Assembly (NCBI GenBank): GCA_033782935.1
Contig: JAWQEG010000259.1
Span: forward strand, 3,450,001 to 3,514,000
DNA from: Petrolisthes cinctipes
Taxonomy: Eukaryota; Arthropoda; Malacostraca; Decapoda; Porcellanidae
DNA: 64,000 nucleotides
Direction: 5' to 3'
Below, one piece after another: positions 28,835 to 39,031 of this stretch. Numbering within the stretch: position 1 is the stretch's first letter; each line of letters opens with the position of its first letter. Position numbers and translations under genes: made by a program. Under the pieces are notes generated by a model. The model saw only the letters and a list, made by a program, of their open reading frames with translations. It did not search any database and had not been told where the DNA came from.

Positions 28835-29774
28835 TGGGACTGAATTTGAGATATCGATTTTTTGGCACCTAAAATGTCGATTTTTAGCATGTTTTTAGCC
28901 TATATTTTGAAAATATTCTAGCACTGTGTAGGCATGTACAAATTGCTTCTGGACCCCAAAATATTGAATTTTCGGGTGTTTTGAGCCTGATTTTGAGATA
29001 TAAACGGGTACAGAAGATACATGCACATATTGACTTTGGGCATCTAAAATATCGATTTTCAGCATATTTTGGGCCTGTATTTTGAAAATACTCTAACACT
29101 GAGTAGGCATGTACAGATTGCTTCTGGGACCCCAAAATATTGAATTTTCGGGTGTTTTGAGCCTGAATTTGAGATATAAACGGGTACTGAAGATGCATGC
29201 ACATATCGACTTTTGTGCACCTAAAAGATCGATTTTCAGTATGTTTTGAGCATGTATTTTGAAAATACTCTAACACGGAGTAGGCATGTACAGATCGCTT
29301 CTGGGACCTCTAAATATCGAATTTTCGGGTGTTTTGGGACTGAATTTGAGATATCGACTTTTTGGCACCTAAAAGATCGATTTTTAGCATGTTTTTAGCC
29401 TATATTTTGAAAATATTCTAGCACTGTACAGATTGCTTCTGGGACCCCAAAATATTGAATTTTCGGGTGTTTTGAGCCTGAATTTGAGATATAAACGGGT
29501 ACAGAAGATACATGCACATATTGACTTTGGGCGCCAAAAATATCGATTTTCAGCATGTTTTGGGCCTGAATTTTGAAAATACTCTAACACGGAGTAGGCA
29601 TGTACAAATTGCTTCTGGGACTCCAAAATATCGAATTTTCGGGTGTTTAGGGCCAGAATTTGAGATATAAACGGGTACAGAAGATGCATGCACATATCGA
29701 CTTTTGGGCACCTAAAAGATCGATTTTCAGTATGTTTTTGGCCTGTATTTTGAAAATACTATAACACGGAGTAA

Positions 29775-29922
29775 GCATGTACAGATACCTTCTGGGACCT
29801 CTAAATATCGAATTTTCGGGTGTTTTGGGACTGAATTTGAGATATCGATTTTTTGGCACCTAAAATGTCGATTTTTAGCATGTTTTTAGCCTATATTTTG
29901 AAAATATTCTAGCACTGTGTAG
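29775..29922 (+). repeat. Monomer A1 (short, 148 bp), reference copy
   Basis: Diagnostics are gataccttctgggacctct near the start, then gagatatcgattttttgg, then cctaaaatgtcgattttt, ending ttctagcactgtgtag. Compared with full monomers it lacks 29 bp after gagatat. In full monomers that segment runs from aaacgggtac to the next atat. In this copy the conserved gtaggcatg start is mutated to gtaagcatg. Confidence 0.9.
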
Positions 29923-30098
29923 GCATGTACAGATTGCTTCTGGGACCCCAAAATATTGAATTTTCGGGTGTTTTGAGCCTGAATTTGAGATATAAACGGG
30001 TACAGAAGATACATGCACATATTGACTTTGGGCATCTAAAATATCGATTTTCAGCATGTTTTGGGCCTGTATTTTGAAAATACTCTAACACTGAGTAG
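29923..30098 (+). repeat. Monomer B1 (176 bp), reference copy
   Basis: Diagnostics are cagattgcttctgggacccc, atattgaatt, gtacagaagatacatgc, catattgactttgggcatct and gcctgtattttg. It has TpG at three sites where C2 has CpG (cagattg, atattga, catattg). It follows a short A1 monomer and precedes C1. Confidence 0.9.
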
Positions 30099-30275
30099 GC
30101 ATGTACAGATTGCTTCTGGGACCCCAAAATATTGAATTTTCGGGTGTTTTGAGCCTGAATTTGAGATATAAACGGGTACTGAAGATGCATGCACATATCG
30201 ACTTTTGTGCACCTAAAAGATCGATTTTCAGTATGTTTTGAGCATGTATTTTGAAAATACTCTAACACGGAGTAG
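30099..30275 (+). repeat. Monomer C1 (177 bp), reference copy
   Basis: Diagnostics are cagattgcttctgggacccc, gttttgagcctg, gtactgaagatgcatgc, cgacttttgtgcacc and tatgttttgagcatgtattt. The tactgaag variant separates it from most C2 copies (tacagaag). Confidence 0.9.
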
Positions 30276-30423
30276 GCATGTACAGATCGCTTCTGGGACC
30301 CCTAAATATCGAATTTTCGGGTGTTTTGGCACTGAATTTGAGATATCGACTTTTTGGCACCTAAAAGATCGATTTTTAGCATGTTTTTAGCCTATATTTT
30401 GAAAATATTCTAGCACTGAGTAG
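30276..30423 (+). repeat. Monomer A2 (short, 148 bp), reference copy
   Basis: Diagnostics are cagatcgcttctgggacccc followed by taaat, gagatatcgactttttgg and cctaaaagatcgattttt, ending in gcactgag. It carries the same 29-bp deletion as A1, so the deletion predates the A1/A2 split. This copy has ggcactg where most have gggactg. Confidence 0.9.
30394..30408. other. 15-bp dyad (ATATTTT-G-AAAATAT) in A-type monomers
   Basis: The homologous site in the short monomer also forms a perfect 7+1+7 dyad. Its outermost pair is A/T where C-type monomers have G/C, so both sides changed together. B2 monomers have gaattttgaaaatac and keep only the inner five pairs. Confidence 0.6.
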
Positions 30424-30599
30424 GCATGTACAGATTGCTTCTGGGACCCCAAAATATTGAATTTTCGGGTGTTTTGAGCCTGAATTTGAGATATAAACGG
30501 GTACAGAAGATACATGCACATATTGACTTTGGGCACCAAAAATATCGATTTTCAGCATGTTTTGGGCCTGAATTTTGAAAATACTCTAACACGGAGTAG
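30424..30599 (+). repeat. Monomer B2 (176 bp), reference copy
   Basis: Diagnostics are cagattgcttctgggacccc, gtacagaagatacatgc, catattgactttgggcacc, aaaaatatcgattttcagc and gggcctgaattttg. In the leftmost 11.5 kb, several relatives of this class carry one extra A (tgaaaaatac) and are 177 bp long. Confidence 0.9.
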
Positions 30600-30629
30600 G
30601 CATGTACAGATCGCTTCTGGGACCCCAAA

Positions 30630-30718
30630 ATATCGAATTTTCGGGTGTTTAGGGCCAGAATTTGAGATATAAACGGGTACAAAAGATGCATGCACATATC
30701 GACTTTTGGGCACCTAAA
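30630..30718 (+). repeat. Half-unit 1 of a monomer (89 bp)
   Basis: It starts at the atatcga core. It shares an ordered series of motifs with the following 88 bp: attttc, tgtttt-like, gggcc, gaattt, gcatg, aca-atcg, and gg-acc followed by an A-run. This is the half that has lost 29 bp in A monomers, where only 60 bp remains. Identity to half-unit 2 is clearly above chance by eye but was not computed. Confidence 0.75.
30662..30678 (+). other. CENP-B-box-like 17-mer, degenerate
   Basis: The site reads t-tgag-atat-a-aa-cggg-t. Against the box definition nTTCGnnnnAnnCGGGn it matches 7 of the 9 essential bases and fails at two of the TTCG positions. It is present in every full monomer and is cut away by the 29-bp deletion in A monomers. 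Two mismatches in the essential core make binding by a human-type CENP-B unlikely; a diverged protein cannot be excluded. Confidence 0.2.
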
Positions 30719-30806
30719 AGATCGATTTTCAGTATGTTTTTGGCCTGTATTTTGAAAATACTCTAACACGGAGTAGGCATGTACAGATACCTTCTGGGAC
30801 CTCTAA
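30719..30806 (+). repeat. Half-unit 2 of a monomer (88 bp)
   Basis: It runs from agatcga to just before the next atatcga (30,807). Aligned to half-unit 1 with two or three single-base gaps, it shares attttc, tgttttt/ggcc, attttgaaaata against atttgagata, gcatg, aca-at-c, and gggacc followed by an A-run. The monomer is therefore an ancient dimer of an 88-bp element. Confidence 0.75.
30747..30761. other. 15-bp dyad (GTATTTT-G-AAAATAC) in C-type monomers
   Basis: Seven bases on each side of a central G are perfectly self-complementary. It recurs once per C and B1 monomer at the same place. Short dyads that could extrude as cruciforms have been noted in centromeric satellites lacking CENP-B boxes; function here is inference. 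Confidence 0.6.
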
Positions 30807-31277
30807 ATATCGAATTTTCGGGTGTTTTGGGACTGAATTTGAGATATCGATTTTTTGGCACCTAAAATGTCGATTTTTAGCATGTTTTTAGCCTATATTT
30901 TGAAAATATTCTAGCACTGTGTAGGCATGTACAGATTGCTTCTGGGACCCCAAAATATTGAATTTTCGGGTGTTTTGAGCCTGAATTTGAGATATAAACG
31001 GGTACAGAAGATACATGCACATATTGACTTTTGGCATGTAAAATATCGATTTTCAGCATGTTTTGGGCCTGTATTTTGAAAATACTCTGACACTGAGTAG
31101 GCATGTACAGATTGCTTCTGGGACCCCAAAATATTGAATTTTCGGGTGTTTTGAGCCTGAATTTGAGATATAAACGGGTACTGAAGATGCATGCACATAT
31201 CGACTTTTGTGCACCTAAAAGATCGATTTTCAGTATGTTTTGAGCATGTATTTTGAAAATACTCTAACACGGAGTAG

Positions 31278-31425
31278 GCATGTACAGATCGCTTCTGGGA
31301 CCCCTAAATATCGAATTTTCGGGTGTTTTGGGACTGAATTTGAGATATCGACTTTTTGGCACCTAAAATGTCGATTTTTAGCATGTTTTTAGCCTATATT
31401 TTGAAAATATTCTAGCACTGTGTAG
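31278..31425 (+). repeat. Hybrid A2/A1 monomer
   Basis: It begins gatcgcttctgggacccct (A2) and ends with cctaaaatgtcgattttt and gcactgtgtag (A1). It lies exactly where the paralogous copy at 31.8-34.3 kb differs by one trimer, so it looks like the product of exchange between A1 and A2. Confidence 0.75.
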
Positions 31426-31829
31426 GCATGTACAGATTGCTTCTGGGACCCCAAAATATTGAATTTTCGGGTGTTTTGAGCCTGAATTTGAGATATAAAC
31501 GGGTACAGAAGATACATGCACATATTGACTTTGGGCACCAAAAATATCGATTTTCAGCATGTTTTGGGCCTGAATTTTGAAAATACTCTAACACGGAGTA
31601 GGCATGTACAGATCGCTTCTGTGACCCCAAAATATCGAATTCTCGGGTGTTTAGGGCCAGAATTTGAGATATAAACGGGTACAGAAGATGCATGCACATA
31701 TCGACTTTTGGGCACCTAAAAGATCGATTTTCAGTATGTTTTTGGTCTGTATTTTGAAAATACTCTAACACGGAGTAGGCATGTACAGGTACCTTCTGGG
31801 ACCTCTAAATATCGAATTTTCGGGTGTTA

Positions 31830-34323
31830 TGGGACTGAATTTGAGATATCGATTTTTTGGCACCTAAAATGTCGATTTTTAGCATGTTTTTAGCCTATAT
31901 TTTGAAAATATTCTAGCACTGTGTAGGCATGTACAAATTGCTTCTGGACCCCAAAATATTGAATTTTCGGGTGTTTTGAGCCTGATTTTGAGATATAAAC
32001 GGGTACAGAAGATACATGCACATATTGACTTTGGGCATCTAAAATATCGATTTTCAGCATATTTTGGGCCTGTATTTTGAAAATACTCTAACACTGAGTA
32101 GGCATGTGCAGATTGCTTCTGGGACCCCAAAATATTGAATTTTCGGGTGTTTTGAGCCTGAATTTGAGATATAAACGGGTACTGAAGATGCATGCACATA
32201 TCGACTTTTGTGCACCTAAAAGATCGATTTTCAGTATGTTTTGAGCATGTATTTTGAAAATACTCTAAAATGGAGTAGGCATGTACAGATCGCTTCTGGG
32301 ACCTCTAAATATCGAATTTTCGGGTGTTTTGGGACTGAATTTGAGATATCGACTTTTTGGCACCTAAAAGATCGATTTTTAGCATGTTTTTAGCCTATAT
32401 TTTGAAAATATTCTAGCACTGTACAGATTGCTTCTGGGACCCCAAAATATTAAATTTTCGGGTGTTTTGAGCCTGAATTTGAGATATAAACGGGTACAGA
32501 AGATACATGCACATATTGACTTTGGGCGCCAAAAATATCGATTTTCAGCATGTTTTGGGCCTGAATTTTGAAAATACTCTAACACGGAGTAGGCATGTAC
32601 AAATCGCTTCTGGGACTCCAAAATATCGAATTTTCGGGTGTTTAGGGCCAGAATTTGAGATATAAACGGGTACAGAAGATGCATGCACATATCGACTTTT
32701 GGGCACCTAAAAGATCGATTTTCAGTATGTTTTTGGCCTGTATTTTGAAAATACTATAACACGGAGTAAGCATGTACAAATACCTTCTGGGACCTCTAAA
32801 TATCGAATTTTCGGGTGTTTTGGGACTGAATTTGAGATATCGATTTTTTGGCACCTAAAATGTCGATTTTTAGCATGTTTTTAGCCTATATTTTGAAAAT
32901 ATTCTAGCACTGTGTAGGCATGTACAGATTGCTTCTGGGACCCCAAAATATTGAATTTTCGGGTGTTTTGAGCCTGAATTTGAGATATAAACGGGTACAG
33001 AAGATACATGCACATATTGACTTTGGGCATCTAAAATATCGATTTTCAGCATGTTTTGGGCCTGTATTTTGAAAATACTCTAACACTGAGTAGGCATGTA
33101 CAGATTGCTTCTGGGACCCCAAAATATTGAATTTTCGGGTGTTTTGAGCCTGAATTTGAGATATAAACGGGTACTGAAGATGCATGCACATATCGACTTT
33201 TGTGCACCTAAAAGATCGATTTTCAGTATGTTTTGAGCATGTATTTTGAAAATACTCTAACACGGAGTAGGCATGTACAGATCGCTTCTGGGACCCCTAA
33301 ATATCGAATTTTCGGGTGTTTTGGCACTGAATTTGAGATATCGACTTTTTGGCACCTAAAAGATCGATTTTTAGCATGTTTTTAGCCTATATTTTGAAAA
33401 TATTCTAGCACTGAGTAGGCATGTACAGATTGCTTCTGGGACCCCAAAATATTGAATTTTCGGGTGTTTTGAGCCTGAATTTGAGATATAAACGGGTACA
33501 GAAGATACATGCACATATTGACTTTGGGCACCAAAAATATCGATTTTCAGCATGTTTTGGGCCTGAATTTTGAAAATACTCTAACACGGAGTAGGCATGT
33601 ACAGATCGCTTCTGGGACCCCAAAATATCGAATTTTCGGGTGTTTAGGGCCAGAATTTGAGATATAAACGGGTACAAAAGATGCATGCACATATCGACTT
33701 TTGGGCACCTAAAAGATCGATTTTCAGTATGTTTTTGGCCTGTATTTTGAAAATACTCTAACACGGAGTAGGCATGTACAGATACCTTCTGGGACCTCTA
33801 AATATCGAATTTTCGGGTGTTTTGGGACTGAATTTGAGATATCGATTTTTTGGCACCTAAAATGTCGATTTTTAGCATGTTTTTAGCCTATATTTTGAAA
33901 ATATTCTAGCACTGTGTAGGCATGTACAGATTGCTTCTGGGACCCCAAAATATTGAATTTTCGGGTGTTTTGAGCCTGAATTTGAGATATAAACGGGTAC
34001 AGAAGATACATGCACATATTGACTTTGGGCACCAAAAATATCGATTTTCAGCATGTTTTGGGCCTGAATTTTGAAAATACTCTAACACGGAGTAGGCATG
34101 TACAGATCGCTTCTGTGACCCCAAAATATCGAATTCTCGGGTGTTTAGGGCCAGAATTTGAGATATAAACGGGTACAGAAGATGCATGCACATATCGACT
34201 TTTGGGCACCTAAAAGATCGATTTTCAGTATGTTTTTGGTCTGTATTTTGAAAATACTCTAACACGTAGTAGGCATGTACAGGTACCTTCTGGGACCTCT
34301 AAATATCGAATTTTCTGGTGTTA
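31830..34323. repeat. Copy 2 of the 2,995-bp segment, one 501-bp trimer shorter
   Basis: This copy lacks the trimer lying between about 30,777 and 31,278 in copy 1. Copy differences such as tgcagattgc near 32,107, ctaaaatgg near 32,268 and attaaattttc near 32,448 show these are not identical sequences. The length change of exactly one trimer fits unequal crossing-over between A1 and A2 monomers. Confidence 0.85.
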
Positions 34324-34669
34324 TGGGACTGAATTTGAGATATCGATTTTTTGGCACCTAAAATGTCGATTTTTAGCATGTTTTTAGCCTATATTTTGAA
34401 AATATTCTAGCATTGTGTAGGCATGTACAGATTGCTTCTGGGACCCCTAAATATTGAATTTTCGGGTGTTTTGAGCCTGAATTTGAGATATAAACGGGTA
34501 CAGAAGATACATGCACATATTGACTTTGGGCATCTAAAATATCGATTTTCAGCATGTTTTAGGCCTGTATTTTGAAAATACTCTAACACTGAGTAGGCAT
34601 GTACAGATTGCTTCTGGGACCCCAAAATATTGAATTTTCGGGTGTTCTGAGGCCTGAATTTGAGATATA

Positions 34670-36653
34670 AACGGGTACTGAAGATGCATGCACATATCGA
34701 CTTTTGTGCACCTAAAAGATCGATTTTCAGTATGTTTTGAGCATGTATTTTGAAAATACTCTAACACGGAGTAGGCATGTACAGATCGCTTTTGGGACCC
34801 CTAAATATCGAATTTTCGGGTGTTTTGGGACTGAATTTGAGATATCGACTTTTTGGCACCTAAAGGATCGATTTTTAGCATGTTTTTAGCCTATATTTTG
34901 AAAATATTCTAGCACTGTACAGATTGCTTCTGGGACCCCAAAATATTGAATTTTCGGGTGTTTTGAGCCTGAATTTGAGATATAAACGGGTACAGAAGAT
35001 ACATGCACATATTGACTTTGGGCACCAAAAATATCGATTTTCAGCATGTTTTGGGCCTGAATTTTGAAAATACTCTAACACGGAGTAGGCATGTACAGAT
35101 CGCTTCTGGGACCCCAAAATATCGAATTTTCGGGTGTTTAGGGCCAGAATTTGAGATATAAACGGGTACAGAAGATGCATGCACATATCGACTTTTGGGC
35201 ACCTAAAAGATCGATTTTCAGTATGTTTTTGGCCTGTATTTTGAAAATACTCTAACACGGAGTAGGCATGTACAGATACCTTCTGGGACCTCTAAATATC
35301 GAATTTTCGGGTGTTTTGGGACTGAATTTGAGATATCGATTTTTTGGCACCTAAAATGTCGATTTTTAGCATGTTTTTTGCCTATATTTTGAAAATATTC
35401 TAGCACTGTGTAGGCATGTACAGATTGCTTCTGGGACCCCAAAATATTGAATTTTCGGGTGTTTTGAGCCTGAATTTGAGATATAAACGGGTACAGAAGA
35501 TACATGCACATATTGACTTTGGGCATCTAAAATATCGATTTTCAGCATGTTTTGGGCCTGTATTTTGAAAATACTCTAACACTGAGTAGGCATGTACAGA
35601 TTGCTTCTGGAACCCCAAAATATTGAATTTTCGGGTGTTTTGAGCCTGAATTTGAGATATAAACGGGTACTGAAGATGCATGCACATATCGACTTTTGTG
35701 CACCTAAAAGATCGATTTTCAGTATGTTTTGAGCATGTATTTTGAAAATACTCTAACACGGAGTAGGCATGTACAGATCGCTTTTGGGACCCCTAAATAT
35801 CGAATTTTCGGGTGTTTTGGGACTGAATTTGATATATCGACTTTTTGGCACCTAAAAGATCGATTTTTAGCATGTTTTTAGCCTATATTTTGAAAATATT
35901 CTAGCACTGTACAGATTGCTTCTGGGACCCCAAAATATTGAATTTTCGGGTGTTTTGAGCCTGAATTTGAGATATAAACGGGTACAGAAGATACATACAC
36001 ATATTGACTTTGGGCACCAAAAATATCGATTTTCAGCATGTTTTGGGCCTGAATTTTGAAAATACTCTAACACGGAGTAGGCATGTACAGATCGCTTTTG
36101 GGACCCCAAAATATCGAATTTTCGGGTGTATAGGGCCAGAATTTGAGATATAAACGGGTACAGAAGATGCATGCACATATCGACTTTTGGGCACCTAAAA
36201 GATCGATTTTCAGTATGTTTTTGGCCTGTATTTTGAAAATACTCTAACACGGAGTAAGCATGTACAGATACCTTCTGGGACCTCTAAATATCGAATTTTC
36301 GGGTGTTTTGGGACTGAATTTGAGATATCGATTTTTTGGCACCTTAAATGTCGATTTTTAGCATGTTTTTAGCCTATATTTTGAAAATATTCTAGCACTG
36401 TGTAGGTATGTACAGATTGCTTCTGGGACCCCAAAATATTGAATTTTCGGGTGTTTTGAGCCTGAATTTGAGATATAAACGGGTACAGAAGATACATGCA
36501 CATATTGACTTTGGGCATGTAAAATATCGATTTTCAGCATGTTTTGGGCCTGTATTTTGAAAATACTCTAACACTGAGTAGGCATGTACAGATTGCTTCT
36601 GGGACCCCAAAATATTGAATTTTCGGGTGTTTTGAGCCTGAATTTGAGATATA
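34670..36653. repeat. 1,984-bp tandem duplication, copy 1
   Basis: The period equals 501+491+501+491, i.e. two hexamers each lacking 10 bp once. Markers are cctaaaggatcg (34,862/36,846), catgttttttgcc (35,371/37,355), and gcttttgggacccc and gtgtatagggcc at the same offset. Junction losses lie at 34,913 and 35,905. Confidence 0.85.
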
Positions 36654-38440
36654 AACGGGTACTGAAGATGCATGCACATATCGACTTTTGTGCACCTAAA
36701 AGATCGATTTTCAGTATGTTTTGAGCATGTATTTTGAAAATACTCTAACACGGAGTAGGCATGTACAGATCGCTTTTGGGACCCCTAAATATCGAATTTT
36801 CGGGTGTTTTGGGACTGAATTTGAGATATCGACTTTTTGGCACCTAAAGGATCGATTTTTAGCATGTTTTTAGCCTATATTTTGAAAATATTCTAGCACT
36901 GTACAGATTGCTTCTGGGACCCCAAAATATTGAATTTTCGGGTGTTTTGAGCCTGAATTTGAGATATAAACGGGTACAGAAGATACATGCACATATTGAC
37001 TTTGGGCACCAAAAATATCGATTTTCAGCATGTTTTGGGCCTGAATTTTGAAAATACTCTAACACGGAGTAGGCATGTACAGATCGCTTCTGGGACCCCA
37101 AAATATCGAATTTTCGGTTGTTTAGGGCCAGAATTTGAGATATAAACGGGTACAGAAGATGCATGCACATATCGACTTTTGGGCACCTAAAAGATCGATT
37201 TTCAGTATGTTTTTGGCCTGTATTTTGAAAATACTCTAACACGGAGTAGGCATGTACAGATACCTTCTGGGACCTCTAAATATCGAATTTTCGGGTGTTT
37301 TGGGACTGAATTTGAGATATCGATTTTTTGGCACCTAAAATGTCGATTTTTAGCATGTTTTTTGCCTATATTTTGAAAATATTCTTGCACTGTGTAGGCA
37401 TGTACAGATTGCTTCTGGGACCCCAAAATATTGAATTTTCGGGTGTTTTGAGCCTGAATTTGAGATATAAACGGGTACAGAAGATACATGCACATATTGA
37501 CTTTGGGCATCTAAAATATCGATTTTCAGCATGTTTTGGGCCTGTATTTTGAAAATACTCTAACACTGAGTAGGCATGTACAGATTGCTTCTGGGACCCC
37601 AAAATATTGAATTTTCGGGTGTTTTGAGCCTGAATTTGAGATATAAACGGGTACTGAAGATGCATGCACATATCGACTTTTGTGCACCTAAAAGATCGAT
37701 TTTCAGTATGTTTTGAGCATGTATTTTGAAAATACTCTAACACGGAGTAGGCATGTACAGATCGCTTTTGGGACCCCTAAATATCGAATTTGCGGGTGTT
37801 TTGGGACTGAATTTGAGATATCGACTTTTTGGCACCTAAAAGATCGATTTTTAGCATGTTTTTAGCCTATATTTTGAAAATATTCTAGCACTGTACAGAT
37901 TGCTTCTGGGACCCCAAAATATTGAATTTTCGGGTGTTTTGAGCCTGAATTTGAGATATAAACGGGTACAGAAGATACATGCACATATTGACTTTGGGCA
38001 CCAAAAATATCGATTTTCAGCATGTTTTGGGCCTGAATTTTGAAAATACTCTAACACGGAGTAGGCATGTACAGATCGCTTTTGGGACCCCAAAATATCG
38101 AATTTTCGGGTGTATAGGGCCAGAATTTGAGATATAAACGGGTACAGAAGATGCATGCACATATCGACTTTTGGGCACCTAAAAGATCGATTTTCAGTAT
38201 GTTTTTGGGCTGTATTTTGAAAATACTCTAACACGGAGTAGGCATGTACAGATACCTTCTGGGATCTCTAAATATCGAATTTTCGGGTGTTTTGGGACTG
38301 AATTTGAGATATCGATTTTTTGGCACCTAAAATGTCGATTTTTAGCATGTTTTTAGCCTATATTTTGAAAATATTCTAGCACTGTGTAGGCATGTACAGA
38401 TTGCTTCTGGGACCCCAAAATATTGAATTTTCGGGTGTTT
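36654..38440. repeat. 1,984-bp tandem duplication, copy 2
   Basis: It follows copy 1 in order until about 38,440, where the B monomer changes type (gggcacc instead of gggcatg). Private changes include ttcttgcactg near 37,384 and tttcggttgttt near 37,115. Junction losses are at 36,897 and 37,889. Confidence 0.8.
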
Positions 38441-39031
38441 TGATCCTGAATTTGAGATATAAACGGGTACAGAAGATACATGCACATATTGACTTTGGGC
38501 ACCAAAAATATCGATTTTCAGCATGTTTTGGGCCTGAATTTTGAAAATACTCTAACACGGAGTAGGCATGTACAGATCGCTTTTGGGACCCCAAAATATC
38601 GAATTTTCGGGTGTATAGGGCCAGAATTTGAGATATAAACGGGTACAGAAGATGCATGCACATATCGACTTTTGGGCACCTAAAAGATCGATTTTCAGTA
38701 TGTTTTTGGCCTGTATTTTGAAAATACTCTAACACGGAGTAGGCATGTACAGATACCTTCTGGGATCTCTAAATATCGAATTTTCGGGTGTTTTGGGACT
38801 GAATTTGAGATATCGATTTTTTGGCACCTAAAATGTCGATTTTTAGCATGTTTTTAGCCTATATTTTGAAAATATTCTAGCACTGTGTAGGCATGTACAG
38901 ATTGCTTCTGGGACCCCAAAATATTGAATTTTCGGGTGTTTTGATCCTGAATTTGAGATATAAACGGGTACAGAAGATACATGCACATATTGACTTTTGG
39001 CATGTAAAATATCGATTTTCAGCATGTTTTG
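38030..39031. repeat. Local 501-bp tandem doubling
   Basis: gggatctcta occurs at 38,261 and gggatctct at 38,762, and gttttgatcctg near 38,439 and 38,940, both 501 bp apart. Neither variant was noticed elsewhere. This suggests a recent doubling of one trimer. Confidence 0.75.

Larger units (their letters stand above)
29775..30776 (+). repeat. Reference higher-order repeat: 1,002-bp hexamer A1-B1-C1-A2-B2-C2
   Basis: Six consecutive gcatgtacag starts at 29,775, 29,923, 30,099, 30,276, 30,424 and 30,600 (next at 30,777) give lengths 148, 176, 177, 148, 176 and 177. The two 501-bp trimers differ at fixed diagnostic sites. A1 reads gataccttctgggacctct where A2 reads gatcgcttctgggacccct. B1 reads gggcatctaaaat where B2 reads gggcaccaaaaat. 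C1 reads ggtactgaag and tgtgcacc where C2 reads gtttagggccag and tgggcacc. The alternation of the two trimer types recurs through much of the window, so I take the hexamer as the basic higher-order unit. Confidence 0.9.
30600..30776 (+). repeat. Monomer C2 (177 bp), reference copy
   Basis: Diagnostics are cagatcgcttctgggacccc, atatcgaattttcggg, gtttagggccagaatttg, cgacttttgggcacc and tatgtttttggcctgtattt. It is the last monomer of the hexamer and is followed by A1 at 30,777. This copy has tacaaaag where the consensus is tacagaag. Confidence 0.9.
28835..31829. repeat. 2,995-bp duplicated segment, copy 1
   Basis: Shared rare variants with 31,830-34,323 are ttctggacccc (one base missing, about 28,950), cagcatattttggg, gggcgccaaa (about 29,530), gtaagcatg (29,775) and tacaaaagatgc (about 30,680), all at offset 2,995. 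Markers right of 31,378 (ctgtgacccc, tacaggtacc, gtgttatggg) are offset by only 2,494. Confidence 0.85.

Noticed and set aside
30662..30678. Calling a true CENP-B box
   Set aside because: Two of nine essential positions mismatch in the consensus monomer, so it is reported only as a weak resemblance.
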